DNA of 64,000 nt from Streptomyces sp. V3I8 (GTDB lineage Bacteria; Actinomycetota; Actinomycetes; Streptomycetales; Streptomycetaceae): positions 1-64,000 of the forward strand of contig NZ_JAUSZL010000002.1 in assembly GCF_030817535.1 (NCBI RefSeq), written 5' to 3'. Under the pieces are notes generated by a model. It was given only the letters and a program-made list of their open reading frames with translations, made no database searches and was not told the DNA's origin. Positions 58,001 to 64,000 of this stretch are shown in pieces; position 1 is the stretch's first letter; the number at the start of each line of letters is the position of its first letter. Position numbers and translations under genes: made by a program.

Positions 58001-61000
58001 GGCCTCCTGCGCGAGGCAGTCCTCCAGGAGCAGCGGGGCGCAGTCCGCGGGCAGCGCCCCGGCGGTCCCGCGGGTGGCGACGACGAGGGCGGGCGCGGCG
58101 TCGTCGAGCATGAGGCGCACGCGCTCGACCGGGTAACCGGGGTCCACCGGGAGGTAGCCCGCGCCCGCTTTCAGTACGCCCCACAGCACCGGCAGCAGGT
58201 CCGCCGTGCGCGGCAGGCACAGCGCCACCAGCGTCTCGGGGCCGGCCCCGCGGGCGGCCAGCAGCCGGGCGAACCGGTTGGCGCGCCGGTTGACCTCGGC
58301 GTAGTCCAGACGTTCGGGTCCGCACATCACGGCGGTCCGGTCAGGTGTCCGTGCCACCTGCGCCTCGAACAGCGCGGGCAGCGTACGGGCCGGTGCGCGG
58401 CCGGCGTTCCCGGGCCGCGGGTTCCACCGCTCCAGTACCGCGTGCCGTTCGTCCTCGGACAGCAGGGCCAGTTCGCCCACCGTGCGGTGCGGTCCGTCGG
58501 CCATGCCCTCCAGCAGCCGGTGCAGATGGCGGCTCATCCGTGCCACCGTCCGCGCCTCGAACAGGTCGGTGTTGTACTCGACCGTGAGCTCGCAGCCGCC
58601 GTCGGCGTGCGGCAGGAACTCCAGCACCAGGTCGAACCGGGCGGCCGGGCGGGGCAGCGGGTGGGGCTCGACGCGCACGGCGCCGGCCTGCGGCGGGTCG
58701 CCGAGGGCGGTCTGCTGCACCACGAGCACCTGCACCAGCGGGGTACGGCTGGGGTCGCGGGTCGGCGCCAGCTCCTCCACCACCCGGTCGAACGGCACGG
58801 ATTCGTGGGCGAAGGCGTCCAGCACCGTGGCCCGCATGCTCTCCACGAACCGGTCGACGGTCATCCGGTCGTCCACGTCGCCGCGCAGTACGACGGTGTT
58901 GGCGAAGAACCCGGTCACGTCCTCCAGTTCACGGCGTCCCCGTCCGTTGGTGACGGTGCCGAAGGCGATGTCCCGCTGCCCGGAGTACCGGGAGAACAGC
59001 ACGGCGGCGGCCCCCGCGAACAGGGTGAAGACGGTCGTGCCGCGGCCTCCGGCCAGGTGCCGCAGCCGGGCGACCAGCTCGGCGGGAAGGTGCTGCCGGT
59101 GGGCCTCGCCGCCGGTGGTGCGCACCGCCGGCCGGGGCCGGTCGGTCGGCAGTTCCAGCGGGGACATGCCGGTCAGGTGCCGCTTCCAGTACGCCAGGTC
59201 CGACGCGTCGCCGTCCGCGGAGCGCTGCCGCCGCTCCCACACGGCGAAGTCCGGATACTGCGTACCGGGCGCGGGCAGTCCGTCCGCCGTGCCGGACGCC
59301 TCGGCCCGGTAGAGCGCCGTCAGGTCACGGGTCAGGACGCCCACCGACCAGCCGTCGGTGACGATGTGGTGCTGGGCCAGCAGCAGCACCTGGTCGTCGC
59401 TTCCGCGGCGGACGAGCAGGGCGCGGGTGAGCGGACCGGCCGCCAGGTCGAAGGAGCGGCCCAGTTCCTCGGTGAGCAGCCGTTCGACGGCCTCGTCGCG
59501 CCGGGCGGCGGGCAGGTGGGTCACGTCGGCGGTGCGCAGCGGCAGTTGCCCGTGCGTGTGGACGCGCTGCACGCCCTGGCCGTCCTGTGTGGCGAAGGTC
59601 GTGCGCAGGGAGTCGTGGCGGGCCGTCAGCCGGTCCAGGGCACGGCGCAGCGCCCCGGTGTCCAGTTCGCCGCGCAGCCGCAGCGCCAGACCGGTGTTGT
59701 ACTCGGTGCCGCCCGGGGTGAGGTCGTCCAGGAACCACAGGCGCCGTTGGGCGCTGGAGAGCGGAAGCGGCCGGTCGCGGGGAACGGCCGGGATCGGGTC
59801 CGGGGGTGCCGCGGAGGCCGGTTCGCCGAGCAGCCGGGCCAGAGCGGCGACGGTACGCGCGGTGAACACGTCCCGGATCGACAGCCGGACCCCGAGTTCC
59901 TCGCGGATCCGGGCCAGGGCGCGGGCGGCGAGGATCGAGTCGCCGCCCAGGTCGAAGAAGTCGTCCTCGACGCCGACGGTGCCGGTCCCCAGGACGTCCG
60001 CCCAGACGCCGGCGAGCACCCGCTCCTGCGGGGTGCGCGGCGTCACGTGTCCCGGACCGGCCGCGCGCACGGGTGCGGGCAGGGCACGCCGGTCGATCTT
60101 GTGCTGCGGGGTGAGCGGCAGGGCGTCCAGGACGACCACGGCGGACGGCACCATGTGCGACGGCAGTACGGCGGCGGCGACCGCCCGCAACTCGTCCGGG
60201 TCCGGCCCGGGTCCGGGGCCGGCCGGGGTGACGTAGCCGACGAGTTGCCGCCGTCCGGGCTCGTCCTCGCGCACCACGACGACGGCGTCGCGCACGCCGC
60301 CGTGGCACCGCAGCGCCGCCTCGATCTCGCCGGGCTCGATACGGAAGCCCCGCACCTTGACCTGGCGGTCGGCCCGGCCCAGGTACTCCAGTTCGCCGTC
60401 CGTGTTCAGGCGTGCCCGGTCTCCCGTGCGGTAGAGCCGGGCGCCGGGCGGGCCGAAGGGGCTGGCGACGAAGCGTCCGGCGGTGAGGCCGGGCCGGCCG
60501 AGGTATCCGCGGGCCACTCCGGCGCCGCCGACGTACAGTTCGCCGTCGGTCCCCGCGGGTACCGGCCGCAGGGACGCGTCCAGTACGTGCGTCTCGGTGC
60601 CGGTGAGGGGGCGGCCGATGCTCGGTGTGCCGCGGCCTGCGGACAGCGGTCCGGTCCAGGAGGCGACGATGGTCGTCTCGGTGGGGCCGTAGGAGTTGAT
60701 CATCCGGCGGCCCGGCGCCCAGCGGTCCACGAGTTCCGCCGGGCACGCCTCGGCCCCCACGATCAGCGTGCGCAGCCGGCCCGGGCCGATCCGCGCCGGG
60801 TCGGGCAGGGTGGCGAGGGCGGCCGGCGGGATCAGTGCGTGGGTGATGCGGTGCTCGTCGACCACCGCGGCGAGTTCGTCGCCCAGCCAGGGTCCGTCGG
60901 GCGGTACCACGAGGGTGGCGCCGGACAGGACGGAGATGAACAGCTCCAGCACGGAGGCGTCGAAGCTGGGCGAGGAGAACTGCAGCACCCGGTCGCCCGG

Positions 61001-61603
61001 GCCCACCGCGTACTGTCCGGCGGCGGCCGCGGTGAAGGCGGCGATGCCCCGGTGGGTGACGACCACCCCTTTGGGCGTTCCCGTCGAGCCCGAGGTGTGG
61101 ATGACGTACGCGGCCTGGTCGGCGTCCACCCGCGGGCCCGGCCCGGGAACGGGTTCGGCGGCCTCCAGGACGGTGCGCAGGCCGGCCGGATCGTCGAGGA
61201 CGACGGCGGGCGCCGCGTCCTGCAGCATCAGCGCGCGCCTCTCGTCCGGGTACCGGGGGTCCACGGGCAGGAAGGCGGCACCCGCCCGGGCCACGGCCAG
61301 TTCGGCGGCGATCAGCTCCAGCGAGCGCGGCAGGACCAGTGCCACCGTCCGCTCCGGCCCGGCCCCGCGCCGTACGAGATCGGCGGCCAGGCGCCCGGTC
61401 CGCTCCGCCAGTTGCCGGTAGGACCAGGTCCGCCGGCCGTCGGTCACCGCCGGCGCGTCCGGTGTGCGCCGCACCCATGCCTCGAACAGGTCACCGAGCG
61501 GCAGCGGGTCCACGGCGCCGTTCGCGCCGCTTCCGCCGGCGGTGACGTCTGCCGTCCCGGGGGAAGGGGAGGTCGACGCGGGCTCGTCGTGCAGGTCCGT
61601 CAT
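42824..61603 (-). CDS. Non-ribosomal peptide synthetase 1 (modules 1-5, loading A-T)
   Basis: A 6259-aa synthetase read as A-T / C-A-T-E / C-A-T-E / C-A-T-E / C-A-T. Landmarks (residues): A1 [11 protein letters not shown] ~170, T1 DLGGDSI ~555, C2 from ~610 (HHIVTDGWS), T2 ~1608 and E2, C3 ~2143, T3 ~3148 and E3, C4 ~3674, T4 ~4676 and E4, C5 ~5191, T5 DLGGDSL ~6199. It lacks any starter condensation, formylation or fatty-acyl domain, so the chain starts with a free amino acid. C3-C5 begin LTPxQxGM as DCL domains should after E domains. ATG at 61603 has AAGGA 8 nt upstream; an in-frame ATG at 61669 lacks one. It starts 113 bp after the thioesterase gene and ends 13 bp before NRPS-2. Confidence 0.95.
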   Translation of the reverse strand: MTDLHDEPASTSPSPGTADVTAGGSGANGAVDPLPLGDLFEAWVRRTPDAPAVTDGRRTWSYRQLAERTGRLAADLVRRGAGPERTVALVLPRSLELIAAELAVARAGAAFLPVDPRYPDERRALMLQDAAPAVVLDDPAGLRTVLEAAEPVPGPGPRVDADQAAYVIHTSGSTGTPKGVVVTHRGIAAFTAAAAGQYAVGPGDRVLQFSSPSFDASVLELFISVLSGATLVVPPDGPWLGDELAAVVDEHRITHALIPPAALATLPDPARIGPGRLRTLIVGAEACPAELVDRWAPGRRMINSYGPTETTIVASWTGPLSAGRGTPSIGRPLTGTETHVLDASLRPVPAGTDGELYVGGAGVARGYLGRPGLTAGRFVASPFGPPGARLYRTGDRARLNTDGELEYLGRADRQVKVRGFRIEPGEIEAALRCHGGVRDAVVVVREDEPGRRQLVGYVTPAGPGPGPDPDELRAVAAAVLPSHMVPSAVVVLDALPLTPQHKIDRRALPAPVRAAGPGHVTPRTPQERVLAGVWADVLGTGTVGVEDDFFDLGGDSILAARALARIREELGVRLSIRDVFTARTVAALARLLGEPASAAPPDPIPAVPRDRPLPLSSAQRRLWFLDDLTPGGTEYNTGLALRLRGELDTGALRRALDRLTARHDSLRTTFATQDGQGVQRVHTHGQLPLRTADVTHLPAARRDEAVERLLTEELGRSFDLAAGPLTRALLVRRGSDDQVLLLAQHHIVTDGWSVGVLTRDLTALYRAEASGTADGLPAPGTQYPDFAVWERRQRSADGDASDLAYWKRHLTGMSPLELPTDRPRPAVRTTGGEAHRQHLPAELVARLRHLAGGRGTTVFTLFAGAAAVLFSRYSGQRDIAFGTVTNGRGRRELEDVTGFFANTVVLRGDVDDRMTVDRFVESMRATVLDAFAHESVPFDRVVEELAPTRDPSRTPLVQVLVVQQTALGDPPQAGAVRVEPHPLPRPAARFDLVLEFLPHADGGCELTVEYNTDLFEARTVARMSRHLHRLLEGMADGPHRTVGELALLSEDERHAVLERWNPRPGNAGRAPARTLPALFEAQVARTPDRTAVMCGPERLDYAEVNRRANRFARLLAARGAGPETLVALCLPRTADLLPVLWGVLKAGAGYLPVDPGYPVERVRLMLDDAAPALVVATRGTAGALPADCAPLLLEDCLAQEATADSDLTDADRVRPLHPEHPAYVIYTSGSTGRPKGVVITHRSVAALAQWAAEHFGPQGLAHVVASTSLNFDVSVFEMLCPLLVGGGVEVVADLVALADTTQTRRAGLVSGVPSVISRMLAEGGAPVAADTVVLAGEALSAQTVQDLRRAVPGCAIANIYGPTEATVYATAWFAGGTAPDQAPPIGRPVARTRAYVLDRLLCPQPPGVTGELYLGGGGLARGYLGRPGLTASRFVADPFGAPGDRMYRTGDLVRWSADGELEYLGRTDQQVKVRGFRIELGEVEEALRRLDGVAEAAATVRESEGHRRLVGYVVPAPDARVEAEEVRRTLGRTLPDHMVPTAVMVLAGLPLNLNGKLDRGRLPDPGPLRSGTHRVAPRTPTERILVAVWADILRVDRIGVDDNFFMLGGDSILSIQVVAQARQAGLTLTSRDVYRHQTIAALARCADAAVGRGPAAPAAVPATGAAPLTPIQRWLFDTAGERAGRFAQTLSFHVPDDLDPAALEDALNDLVTHHDALRSRFLGAGTGDTGGTGDTGETDDGTDGRGTDAEPAAWLIEDLSPRLHLAHHAGPDTDTPHHGAFDLRHGPLLRAVLHDRGPGLPRVLHLAVHHLVVDGVSWRVLLEDLDRAYLARREGADGQAALPPKSSPLRHWSKRLSAYAADGGFDDEAAYWTGAVAGARADLPTDGDGTRTYASARQVTVRLTPEDTTALLRTLPDTYRTQVNDVLLSALGRVLCAWSGHERVLVDVEGHGREDLFADVDTSRTVGWFTTRHPVALAVPPDAPWDVVLKQVKEQLRAVPRHGLGHDVLRHHTRPGIPPEAPRAQISFNYLGRFGLPDTAGGLYAGPFRTLELDADPEAPRPHPLEVVGRLDGDALEFTWFHSEGLHTRRTVDGLAARFADALAAIARHAGRTGSGGRTPSDFPLARLDQPAVDRIVGDDPGAVEDIHPLTPTQAGMLFHGLSEDDRGVYFQQLTFDLDGVPDPAELAAAWQRVTDHTPVLRGHVVWQDVPEPLMVVRRHATLPVTHLDWRGLAEEERGNRLRDLLDRDRAQGIDLDRAPLQRLALARISDTGVRVVWSFHHLVLDGWSLFQVLSDVFTGHATAGREPLPDRRPFRDYVAWLRDRDGAQAGRHWHRRLAGLSETTALPYDREPRESHRAESTAAVRGAVDAATTRALEELARTAGLTVNTLVQGAWALLLSRQARRDDVVFGTTVSGRPPELPGAETMTGLFITTLPTRVTVPHDRPLLDWLRDLQQEQSEDRRHDHVPLTRMKGFTELPERAALFDSIVVFENYPVDDGPAAAHGLRLSALDGIETTNYPLSLVAYPGTELGLRLGYDPRLFDADTVARMVEHLTVLLANMAATPQRPPARLPLLTAARRRQVVEEWNDTATGTSEATVAELFAAQVRRTPHAVALETEEERLTYRELDARAARLAGRLAALGVAPEVPVGVLMDRSAGLVVVQLALVRTGGVYVPLDGRAPHERLRRMLTEAGARLLLTDAGRQGAADEALPDGTVLRVDGLLAADGPAAAGEDARFHDGETARFRELHPDNVQYLMFTSGSTGTPKGVAVRQRDVAALALDGAFAGHDRVLVHSPHAFDAATYEVWVPLLRGGTAVLAPAADVDAAVVRRAITERGVRCLWLTAGLFRLLAQEDPTCLRGAREVWTGGEAVPGAVVGRVLDACPGLTVVDGYGPTETTTFATRRVFRAGDPLPPVLPIGRPLDNTRVYVLDDALQPQPPGIPGELYVAGAGLARGYTGRPGATAARYRADPFGPPGGRMYRTGDIVRWSADGELHFVGRADDQVKIRGFRVEPTEIEARLTAHPDVAEAVVSVYEHSGRKRLAAHLVPVSPPTVPSASELRAHVVAELPDYMVPAAFVTVAELPLTANGKVDRRRLPAPDWTAAGDDAYRAPRTEAERTLAGIWAELLAVERVGADANFFMLGGDSILSIQVVSRARAAGLALTPRDLFRHPTVAALAAAADTGGAPPVAGTGPVSGEVPLTPVQHWFLDPGPRRPEFFNQSVVVETPGDVDPAALRRALAALYAHHDALRCRFVRSADGSWHQECPGADEEPPELLEVDDLSGLGEAAAEETEARATAEAHASFRLADGPLLTARLFTGATGSTGPADGTRTARLLLVVHHLVVDGVSWRVLLEDLETAYGQARAGEPVRLPERTTSVREWARRLHAHTAAGGFAAQREHWETVARHCAAPLPLDGDGGNTMADVDAVTVRLDRRRTDALLRKVPGTYRTRVDDVLLTALGRVLAGWTGRRTVTVGLEGHGREDQLFDDVDLSRTVGWFTTLFPVALALPDGDWGTALKSVKEQLRAVPGRGLGHGALRHLAGDGRLADAPMPGVSFNYLGRFDWSARGGALVRSVPGGLGGAEAPGSVRPHLLDVVARVEDGELEITWHHSRDLHRRETVAGLAAGMLRALEDVVAHCADPAAGGRTPSDFPLVRIDQTAVDRVVGDGRAVEDLCPLTPMQAGMLFHSLLDPDSRTYVNQVQLVLSGVTDPQALAEAWQRTVDANAMLRARPVWQETAEPIQAVRRRATVPVTHHDWSGRSAGRCERELARLVEEDRQAGIDLESAPLMRLALIRLSPGRVRMLWTFHHLLLDGWSAAQVFDEVCERYAALTAGRPAEVPVRAPYRDYLDWLTRQDTERAKAYWRETLAGFPAATALPRDRRPAEAHRTASSGSVRVTLDAEVSARLRETAQAAGLTVNTVLQGAWALLLSRYGGGDDVVFGTTVSGRPADLPGVTSMVGLFINTLPTRVRVDGRRRLPEWLGELQAAQSESRRHDVVSLAELQTWSEIPGGTSLFDSIVVFENYPFDADALARHGLAMEQERDVEPTNYPLSVVVAPGDTLTVTLDYDPAAFDAATVDGIGASLRTLLTGMATDPDRTLDDLPLVSAQEGRRLLDRFGGPVSAAPYRTLPDAFGVQAARTPHAPAVLGADGEQLTHRRLDERANRLARLLIEAGAGPERFVALALPRTPDLIVALLAVLKSGAAYLPVDPGYPAERIAFLFDDVRPEAVVTCAETGGRLPDGPFTRIALDDPACAARLAALSGEAVTDDERRATLLPDHPAYVIHTSGSTGRPKGVVVAQSSVLALTDWAAAEFGGRALEHVVASTSLNFDVSVFEIFSPLLAGGRIEIVRDLLALAERAEPWRAGLLSAVPSALGRLLAEDTVRVHADTVVLAGEALPAQTVRRVRSAVPGARVMNIYGPTEATVYATAFTCDPAEPDRVPPIGRPVGGARAYVLDARLRPVPAGVPGELYLAGTGVARGYLNRPGLTASRFPADPFGPPGGRMYRTGDLVRWTADGELVYLGRSDDQVKVRGFRIEPGEVEAALTRHPRVSAAAARVVEHDGHKRLVAYAVPDGGPGLPDPADLRAFLARTLPDHLVPALLVPLERLPLGATGKLDRRALPDPVWSASRGTGDRPPRTEAEKTLAAIWSEVLGVPEVGARDNYFALGGDSVLGIQIVSAARRAGLALTPRHLFRHQTVAELAAAAEDPAAPRTVAEQGPVVGEVPLTPVQHWLLDTLTGDPAHLTQTVSFHLAADTDESLLRAALAAVLEHHDALRLRFEPSGDGRWRQHGTAPGQEPHLEVHDLPDDHGEAVRELAARLSAGFDLAEGPLLRAALCRTGDDRRPVLLLAAHHLVVDAVSWRVILEDLDTAHRALRAGERAGLGAKSTSFRAWARRLAAHTASGGFDGELTHWRSLSADATPLPADLTGANSAACEETVTAGLDAEDTRRLLQDVPDVYRTRVNDVLLCALGRVLGRWTGRDRVMVALEGHGREELFDDVDLARTVGWFTTLFPVALDVPRDAGTGTVLKSVKESLRAVPGNGLGYGALRHLHPDGDRLGLPDLPQIGFNYLGQQDRTTTADGLLRTPYAGLTGGIDPAADRPHLLDVLGRVTGGQLRFTWSYSREVHRRDTVARLAAELAAELRHIVRHCAEPGAGGRTPSDFPLAPLDQPAVDRLVGAGRDIVDLYPLTPTQTGMVVHGLDEPGRGMYVEQITFVVDGARDPRLLAAAFQHVVDRTPVLRTTVALHGVPVPLQAVHRTAVLPVTEHDWSALTPDARDTALERLLAEDKARALALDRAPLLRLALIRLGPDRVRVMWTFHHVLLDGWSVFHVLADVMAAHAAFARGEEPRLPERRPFADYAAWLAARDTAPAEEHWRSALADLTAPTPLPYDRRPVQSSAARSDTWLTQYLGTEETKRLEDFARRGRLTLSTVAQGAWALLLSRWSGEREVCFGTTVSGRPADLPGADTVTGLFITTLPARVTVDGAAACDAWLRDTQTVRAEDRRFDHVPLTDLQAWSGLPAGTPMFDSLLVFENYPVGDATAGAHGVHVTDLDAREATNYPLTVVVSPGERLGVELGYDPRHFDAATARSLAAQLLHTLGELATATDADRLDAIDILPPEERARLLHGPARPQLAPVAPATLPALIEAAVDRLPTATALSAPGLSLSFAEAEARANRLAHRLIARGAGPGTLVALLLPRSADMVLAQLAVAKTGAAFLPVDPDYPRERVAFMLRDAAPAVTLDTAEVSALLSDGQDGHGGRDGQAGQEGQGAGVGPDGAPNHRPTDADRHRPLDLDDPAYVIYTSGSTGTPKGVVVTHRGLAGFAAAEAAHYRVAPGDRVLAFATPSFDASVLELCMSLPQGASLVVPRPGPLLGAELADVLRAERITHTLLPPAALATLPPDTPGTLPDLKTLTVGADACGADLVARWAPHHRLVNSYGPTEATVVATWSDPLVPDGTAPPIGRPLPATGAYVLDAGRRPVPDGVAGELWLSGPALARGYLGRPGLTAARFTADPFGPPGARMYRTGDLVRRDARGELHYLGRTDHQLKLRGHRIEAGEVEATLVRHPAVLDAVVGVREDEPGPPRLVAHLLRAPGEQTPTAAELRTLAAATLPGPMVPSAYVVLERFPLTENGKTDRAALPAPAPDAPRTAERVAPRTPTEEVLAALWEEALHTPAGAEDDYFDLGGDSLRALLISSRANDAFGVALTPRDVLVHRTVAALAELVEEQVLRELEDAARGDSDHDER
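46031..50581 (-). other. NRPS module 4: C(DCL)-A-T-E
   Basis: C4 begins [13 protein letters not shown]. The pocket reads DVFAVAIVY, almost the same as module 2 and not a code I can assign with confidence; Ala at 301 is often seen for aromatic substrates. T4 is ALGGDSV. E4 has [10 protein letters not shown] and EGHGRE, so a D-residue is expected. Confidence 0.78.
50582..55177 (-). other. NRPS module 3: C(DCL)-A-T-E, predicted Val
   Basis: C3 begins [13 protein letters not shown] with HHLVLDGWS. The pocket reads DAYWWGGTF, a close variant of the valine code DAFWIGGTF. T3 MLGGDSI, E3 [10 protein letters not shown] and EGHGRE: D-Val expected. Confidence 0.8.
55178..59779 (-). other. NRPS module 2: C(LCL)-A-T-E
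   Basis: C2 begins [14 protein letters not shown] with HHIVTDGWS, an LCL domain suited to an L-donor from module 1. The pocket reads DVFGVAIVY (paralogue of module 4). E2 has [10 protein letters not shown] and EGHGRE, and carries a Gly/Thr/Asp-rich insertion at 56345-56440. D-residue expected. Confidence 0.78.
59780..61603 (-). other. NRPS module 1: A-T loading module
   Basis: The gene opens with a ~45-residue Ser/Thr/Gly-rich lead-in and then a complete adenylation domain ([23 protein letters not shown]) and T domain. No C domain precedes it. The pocket reads DALLIGSIV, the same subtype as modules 5 and 10. With no epimerase the first residue should be L. Confidence 0.8.
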
Positions 61604-61716
61604 GGGGGGTCCTTCGAAAGCGGTGGCGATGCGGGTGCGCGGAGAGCCGCCCGGGCGCGCCGGGGCCATGGGGCGGCCCTTCGGCGCGGGGAGGGGTGCG
61701 GCGGGACGGCCGGGCG

Positions 61717-63063
61717 TCAGGCGGCGCCGACGCGGCGGGCCGTGCGACCGGAGATCTGCACGCGGTCGACGCTTCCGTCGGTGGGATCGCGGTGGAAGCG
61801 TCCGCCGGGTTCCCGCCGGCCGGTGGCCGGGTCGACCAGATCGCAGGTCAGATCCGGGTAGCAGACCAGGGGCAGGTGCAGGTCACCGTCGATGGACAGC
61901 GCGGGCGAGCCGTCGGGGCCGAGGCTGATCCGGTACTCGCTCGTCCCGTTGCGGTAGGTCCCCGCACACGCGGGGAAGGCGAGGGGGGCGCCCCGGTCCG
62001 GGCGCGCCGCAGCGGTCGGCACCCGCATGCCGGTGAGCCGGGTGAGCAGGTCGGCCAGGTCCCGCCACAGTGCGGTGGCTCCGCCGGCGTTGCCGGTGAA
62101 GGCGGCCACGACACCGCTGCGCGGCTCCGCGCGCAGATGGCAGGAGGTGCCCTGGGCGTTCCCGTCGTGACCGCACCACCAGCGGTCGTCCTGCTGGTGG
62201 AGGGCCGTGCCCAGCCCCCAGGCGTCCGCCAGGGTGCCCGCCTCGGCTCCCTGTTCGGGGCGCCTCATCAGCGCGGCGGTGCCGGACGGGACGACGGCCG
62301 ACCGGCCGATCAGCGCTCTGCCCAGGGCCAGCAGGTCGAGGGCGCTCGCCTGCAGTCCGCCGGCCGGGGCCTCGACGGGCGCCAGGCTCTGCCGGGCCGG
62401 CCGCACGGCTCCCGTGGCCGTGTTCAGGGCGTGTCCGCCGGCGGTCGGGCGGCCGGGGGCGGTGTCGCCGAGGAAGGAGGGCGTGATGCCCAGCGGTTCC
62501 AGGAGCAGGACGCGGACGGCTTCGTGCCATGTCATGCCTGTGACGGTTTCGATCAGCCGCCCGGCCGCCACGTAACCGGCGTTGGAGTAGGAGAAGTCCG
62601 TCCCGGGGTCGAACAGCGCGTCCTCGGCGGTGCAGACCGCCGAGAGGTAACGGGAGGCCGTCAGTCCGGCCGCGGTGTCCGAGTCGGGCCCGGTCGGCAG
62701 ACCGGCCGTGTGGGAGAGGAGGTGACGCACGGTCACCTTGGGCAGATCCTGCAGTTCCGGCAGGAGGTCGGCGACGGCCTCGTCCAGGTCGAGATCCTCG
62801 TCGTCGATCAGGAGCATGACAGTGGCGGCCGTGTACGCCTTGGTGACGCTGCCCAGCGGTACGGCCGTGTCGGCGGTGAACGGGGTGCCGTGGACGGCGT
62901 CGGCGGTGCCGGTGTGCACACTGACGACCTCCGTCCCGGTGTCGACGGCCAGTTGGGCGCCGGGTACGCGATGGGTGCGGGCGAGGGCGTCGAGACCGTC
63001 CTGCAGAGTGCGGCGCAGGAGGGACGGCCGCGGGGCGACTTGAGCGGTGGTGGGGTACGGCAT
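61717..63063 (-). CDS. Stand-alone PBP-type thioesterase (trans-acting peptide cyclase, SurE-like)
   Basis: A 448-aa serine hydrolase of the beta-lactamase/penicillin-binding-protein fold. Catalytic motifs: S72-V-T-K75 in [11 protein letters not shown]159-S-N161 in [14 protein letters not shown] at ~119, and H299-D-G-N in CGHDGNAQG. No signal peptide or membrane segment is visible, unlike true cell-wall PBPs, so it should act in the cytoplasm. It sits directly upstream of NRPS genes that lack a TE and end in an epimerase, as in the surugamide, desotamide and mannopeptimycin clusters, where such proteins release and macrocyclise peptides with a C-terminal D-residue. The frame is open to 63279, but ATG at 63063 is where homology begins. 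Confidence 0.9.
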   Translation of the reverse strand: MPYPTTAQVAPRPSLLRRTLQDGLDALARTHRVPGAQLAVDTGTEVVSVHTGTADAVHGTPFTADTAVPLGSVTKAYTAATVMLLIDDEDLDLDEAVADLLPELQDLPKVTVRHLLSHTAGLPTGPDSDTAAGLTASRYLSAVCTAEDALFDPGTDFSYSNAGYVAAGRLIETVTGMTWHEAVRVLLLEPLGITPSFLGDTAPGRPTAGGHALNTATGAVRPARQSLAPVEAPAGGLQASALDLLALGRALIGRSAVVPSGTAALMRRPEQGAEAGTLADAWGLGTALHQQDDRWWCGHDGNAQGTSCHLRAEPRSGVVAAFTGNAGGATALWRDLADLLTRLTGMRVPTAAARPDRGAPLAFPACAGTYRNGTSEYRISLGPDGSPALSIDGDLHLPLVCYPDLTCDLVDPATGRREPGGRFHRDPTDGSVDRVQISGRTARRVGAA

Positions 63064-63169
63064 GTGAGGGGGACTCCCGGTGGCTGCGTTCCGTGAACGT
63101 GACACGAGGGGCCGATGGGGATGAGCGGAACGGCCCGGCGCGTCGGTGCGGGTGGTGTGTTCTTGCTCG

Positions 63170-64000
63170 CTAGGCCCTTGTGACGTGGACCGGCAGGTGG
63201 CGTACGCCGACGATGACGGCCGGGTTCTGGAACGTGACCTCGTCGTAGGCGGGGACAGCCAGATCGGAGAAACGTTCAAGCAGCATCCGGAGCGCGATGC
63301 GCGCCTCCAGCCGGGCCAGGGGCGCGCCGAAGCAGAAGTGGATGCCGTGACCGAAGGTCAGATGGGGATTGGGGCTGCGGGCCGGATCGAAGACGTCCGG
63401 CGCCTCGAAGCGGGCCGGGTCGCGGTTGGCGGCGCCCAGGTGGGCCACCACCATCGCGCCCGCGGGGATCGCCCGCTCGCCGATCACCACGTCCCGCGTG
63501 GTGCGCCGGCCGAGTTCCGCGAAGGGGGGCAGCCAGCGCAGTACCTCCTCGACGGCGTCGGGGAGCCGGTCCGGGTCGGCGCGCAGGGCGGGCAGCGTGC
63601 CGGGGTGCCGGTCGAACGTGACGACGGCGTTGCCCAGCAGCGCCGTGGTGGTGACGTGCCCGGCGACGAGCAGCAGGGCGACGAACCCGACGATCTCCTG
63701 GTCCTCCAGCCGGACCCCGTCCACCTCGGCGGCCAGCAGCTTGCTGGTGAGATCGTTCCCGGGATTCGCGCGGCACCGCCGGATATGGTCCAGGACGTAG
63801 CCGTTCATCTCCCGCACGGTCGGGGCAATGGCATTCAGGGCGCGTTCCAGATCGGCCATGTCGGGTGCTTCGCCGAGTTCGTCGCCACCGAAGAGGGTGG
63901 CCGCCCACTCCTGGAACAGCTTGTGGTCGGCCGCCGGTATGCCGAGCAGTTCCGCGATGACGATGATGGGCAGCGGGTAGGCGAGCGAGTCGACCAGATC
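63170..64000 (-). CDS. Cytochrome P450 (N-terminus outside the window)
   Basis: The last 276 residues of a P450; the coding frame is still open at base 64000. Seen: LAYPLPIIVIAELLGIP (helix B' to C region), I-helix LLLVAGHVTTTALLG with His where many P450s have an acid, the E-x-x-R of the K helix in AVEEVLRWLPPF, and the haem-binding loop FGHGIHFCFGAPLARLEARI with the ligand Cys. It is a soluble bacterial class I type needing ferredoxin partners not seen here. It precedes the thioesterase by 106 bp on the same strand, so it probably hydroxylates or cross-links the peptide or a carrier-bound amino acid. Confidence 0.92.
   Translation of the reverse strand, partial: DLVDSLAYPLPIIVIAELLGIPAADHKLFQEWAATLFGGDELGEAPDMADLERALNAIAPTVREMNGYVLDHIRRCRANPGNDLTSKLLAAEVDGVRLEDQEIVGFVALLLVAGHVTTTALLGNAVVTFDRHPGTLPALRADPDRLPDAVEEVLRWLPPFAELGRRTTRDVVIGERAIPAGAMVVAHLGAANRDPARFEAPDVFDPARSPNPHLTFGHGIHFCFGAPLARLEARIALRMLLERFSDLAVPAYDEVTFQNPAVIVGVRHLPVHVTRA

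Noticed and set aside
59780..61603. Lipopeptide starter module
   Set aside because: No starter C domain, acyl-CoA ligase or acyl carrier protein precedes A1; the first ~45 residues are a low-complexity leader.
61717..63063. Secreted beta-lactamase or DD-peptidase for antibiotic resistance
   Set aside because: No signal peptide or membrane anchor, and the operon context with a TE-less, E-terminated NRPS fits the PBP-type thioesterase family.

Overview
The window is very GC-rich with strongly GC-biased third codon positions, GTG/ATG starts preceded by purine-rich ribosome-binding sites, an AfsR-type regulator, an F420/flavin-type oxidoreductase and giant NRPS genes. All of this points to Streptomyces or a close actinomycete relative. 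It reads as accessory chromosome: a decayed left edge, a toxin locus, then a large secondary-metabolite cluster.

Positions 1-2750 look like worn-down DNA. Two AraC-family HTH remnants lie head to head, one intact class I methyltransferase follows (1201-1896, minus), and then the first ~33 codons of a class II aldolase break off into unrelated sequence. A luciferase-like monooxygenase (2755-3645, plus) starts the ordinary genes.

Positions 3994-19808 form a toxin-complex (Tc) locus. A 983-residue AfsR/SARP regulator (minus) is divergent from two large plus-strand genes. The first is a 2427-aa protein with SpvB-type N-terminus, FG-GAP/VCBS repeats, TcB middle region and an Rhs/YD core, ending in a variable domain; it is a natural TcB-TcC fusion. 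The second is a 1774-aa TcA-like protein whose C-terminal half has the helical pore/TcB-binding region, but whose N-terminus carries Ig-like beta domains. The divergent spacer holds two identical heptamers exactly 11 bp apart, the geometry SARP/AfsR proteins bind.

Positions 20239-22303 contain a secreted PQQ-type sugar dehydrogenase (plus), then a GNAT acetyltransferase and the MbtH gene (both minus).

Positions 22100-64000 are a minus-strand biosynthetic operon, transcribed P450 (cut by the window end) -> stand-alone PBP-type thioesterase -> NRPS-1 (6259 aa, 5 modules) -> NRPS-2 (6814 aa, 5 modules) -> MbtH. By motif reading the assembly line is A-T / C-A-T-E / C-A-T-E / C-A-T-E / C-A-T // C-A-T-E / C-A-T / C-A-T-E / C-A-T / C-A-T-E. 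It has no starter C domain and no type I TE, and it ends in an epimerase. Together with the PBP-type TE this predicts a head-to-tail macrocyclised decapeptide with chirality L-D-D-D-L-D-L-D-L-D. Binding-pocket residues read by eye suggest Val at positions 3 and 9, Thr at 7 and basic residues at 6 and 8; the other five are hydrophobic or aromatic but unassigned. Condensation domain 6 contains 31 perfect copies of a 9-bp unit, inserting a long Gly-Thr-Asp repeat into an otherwise normal domain.
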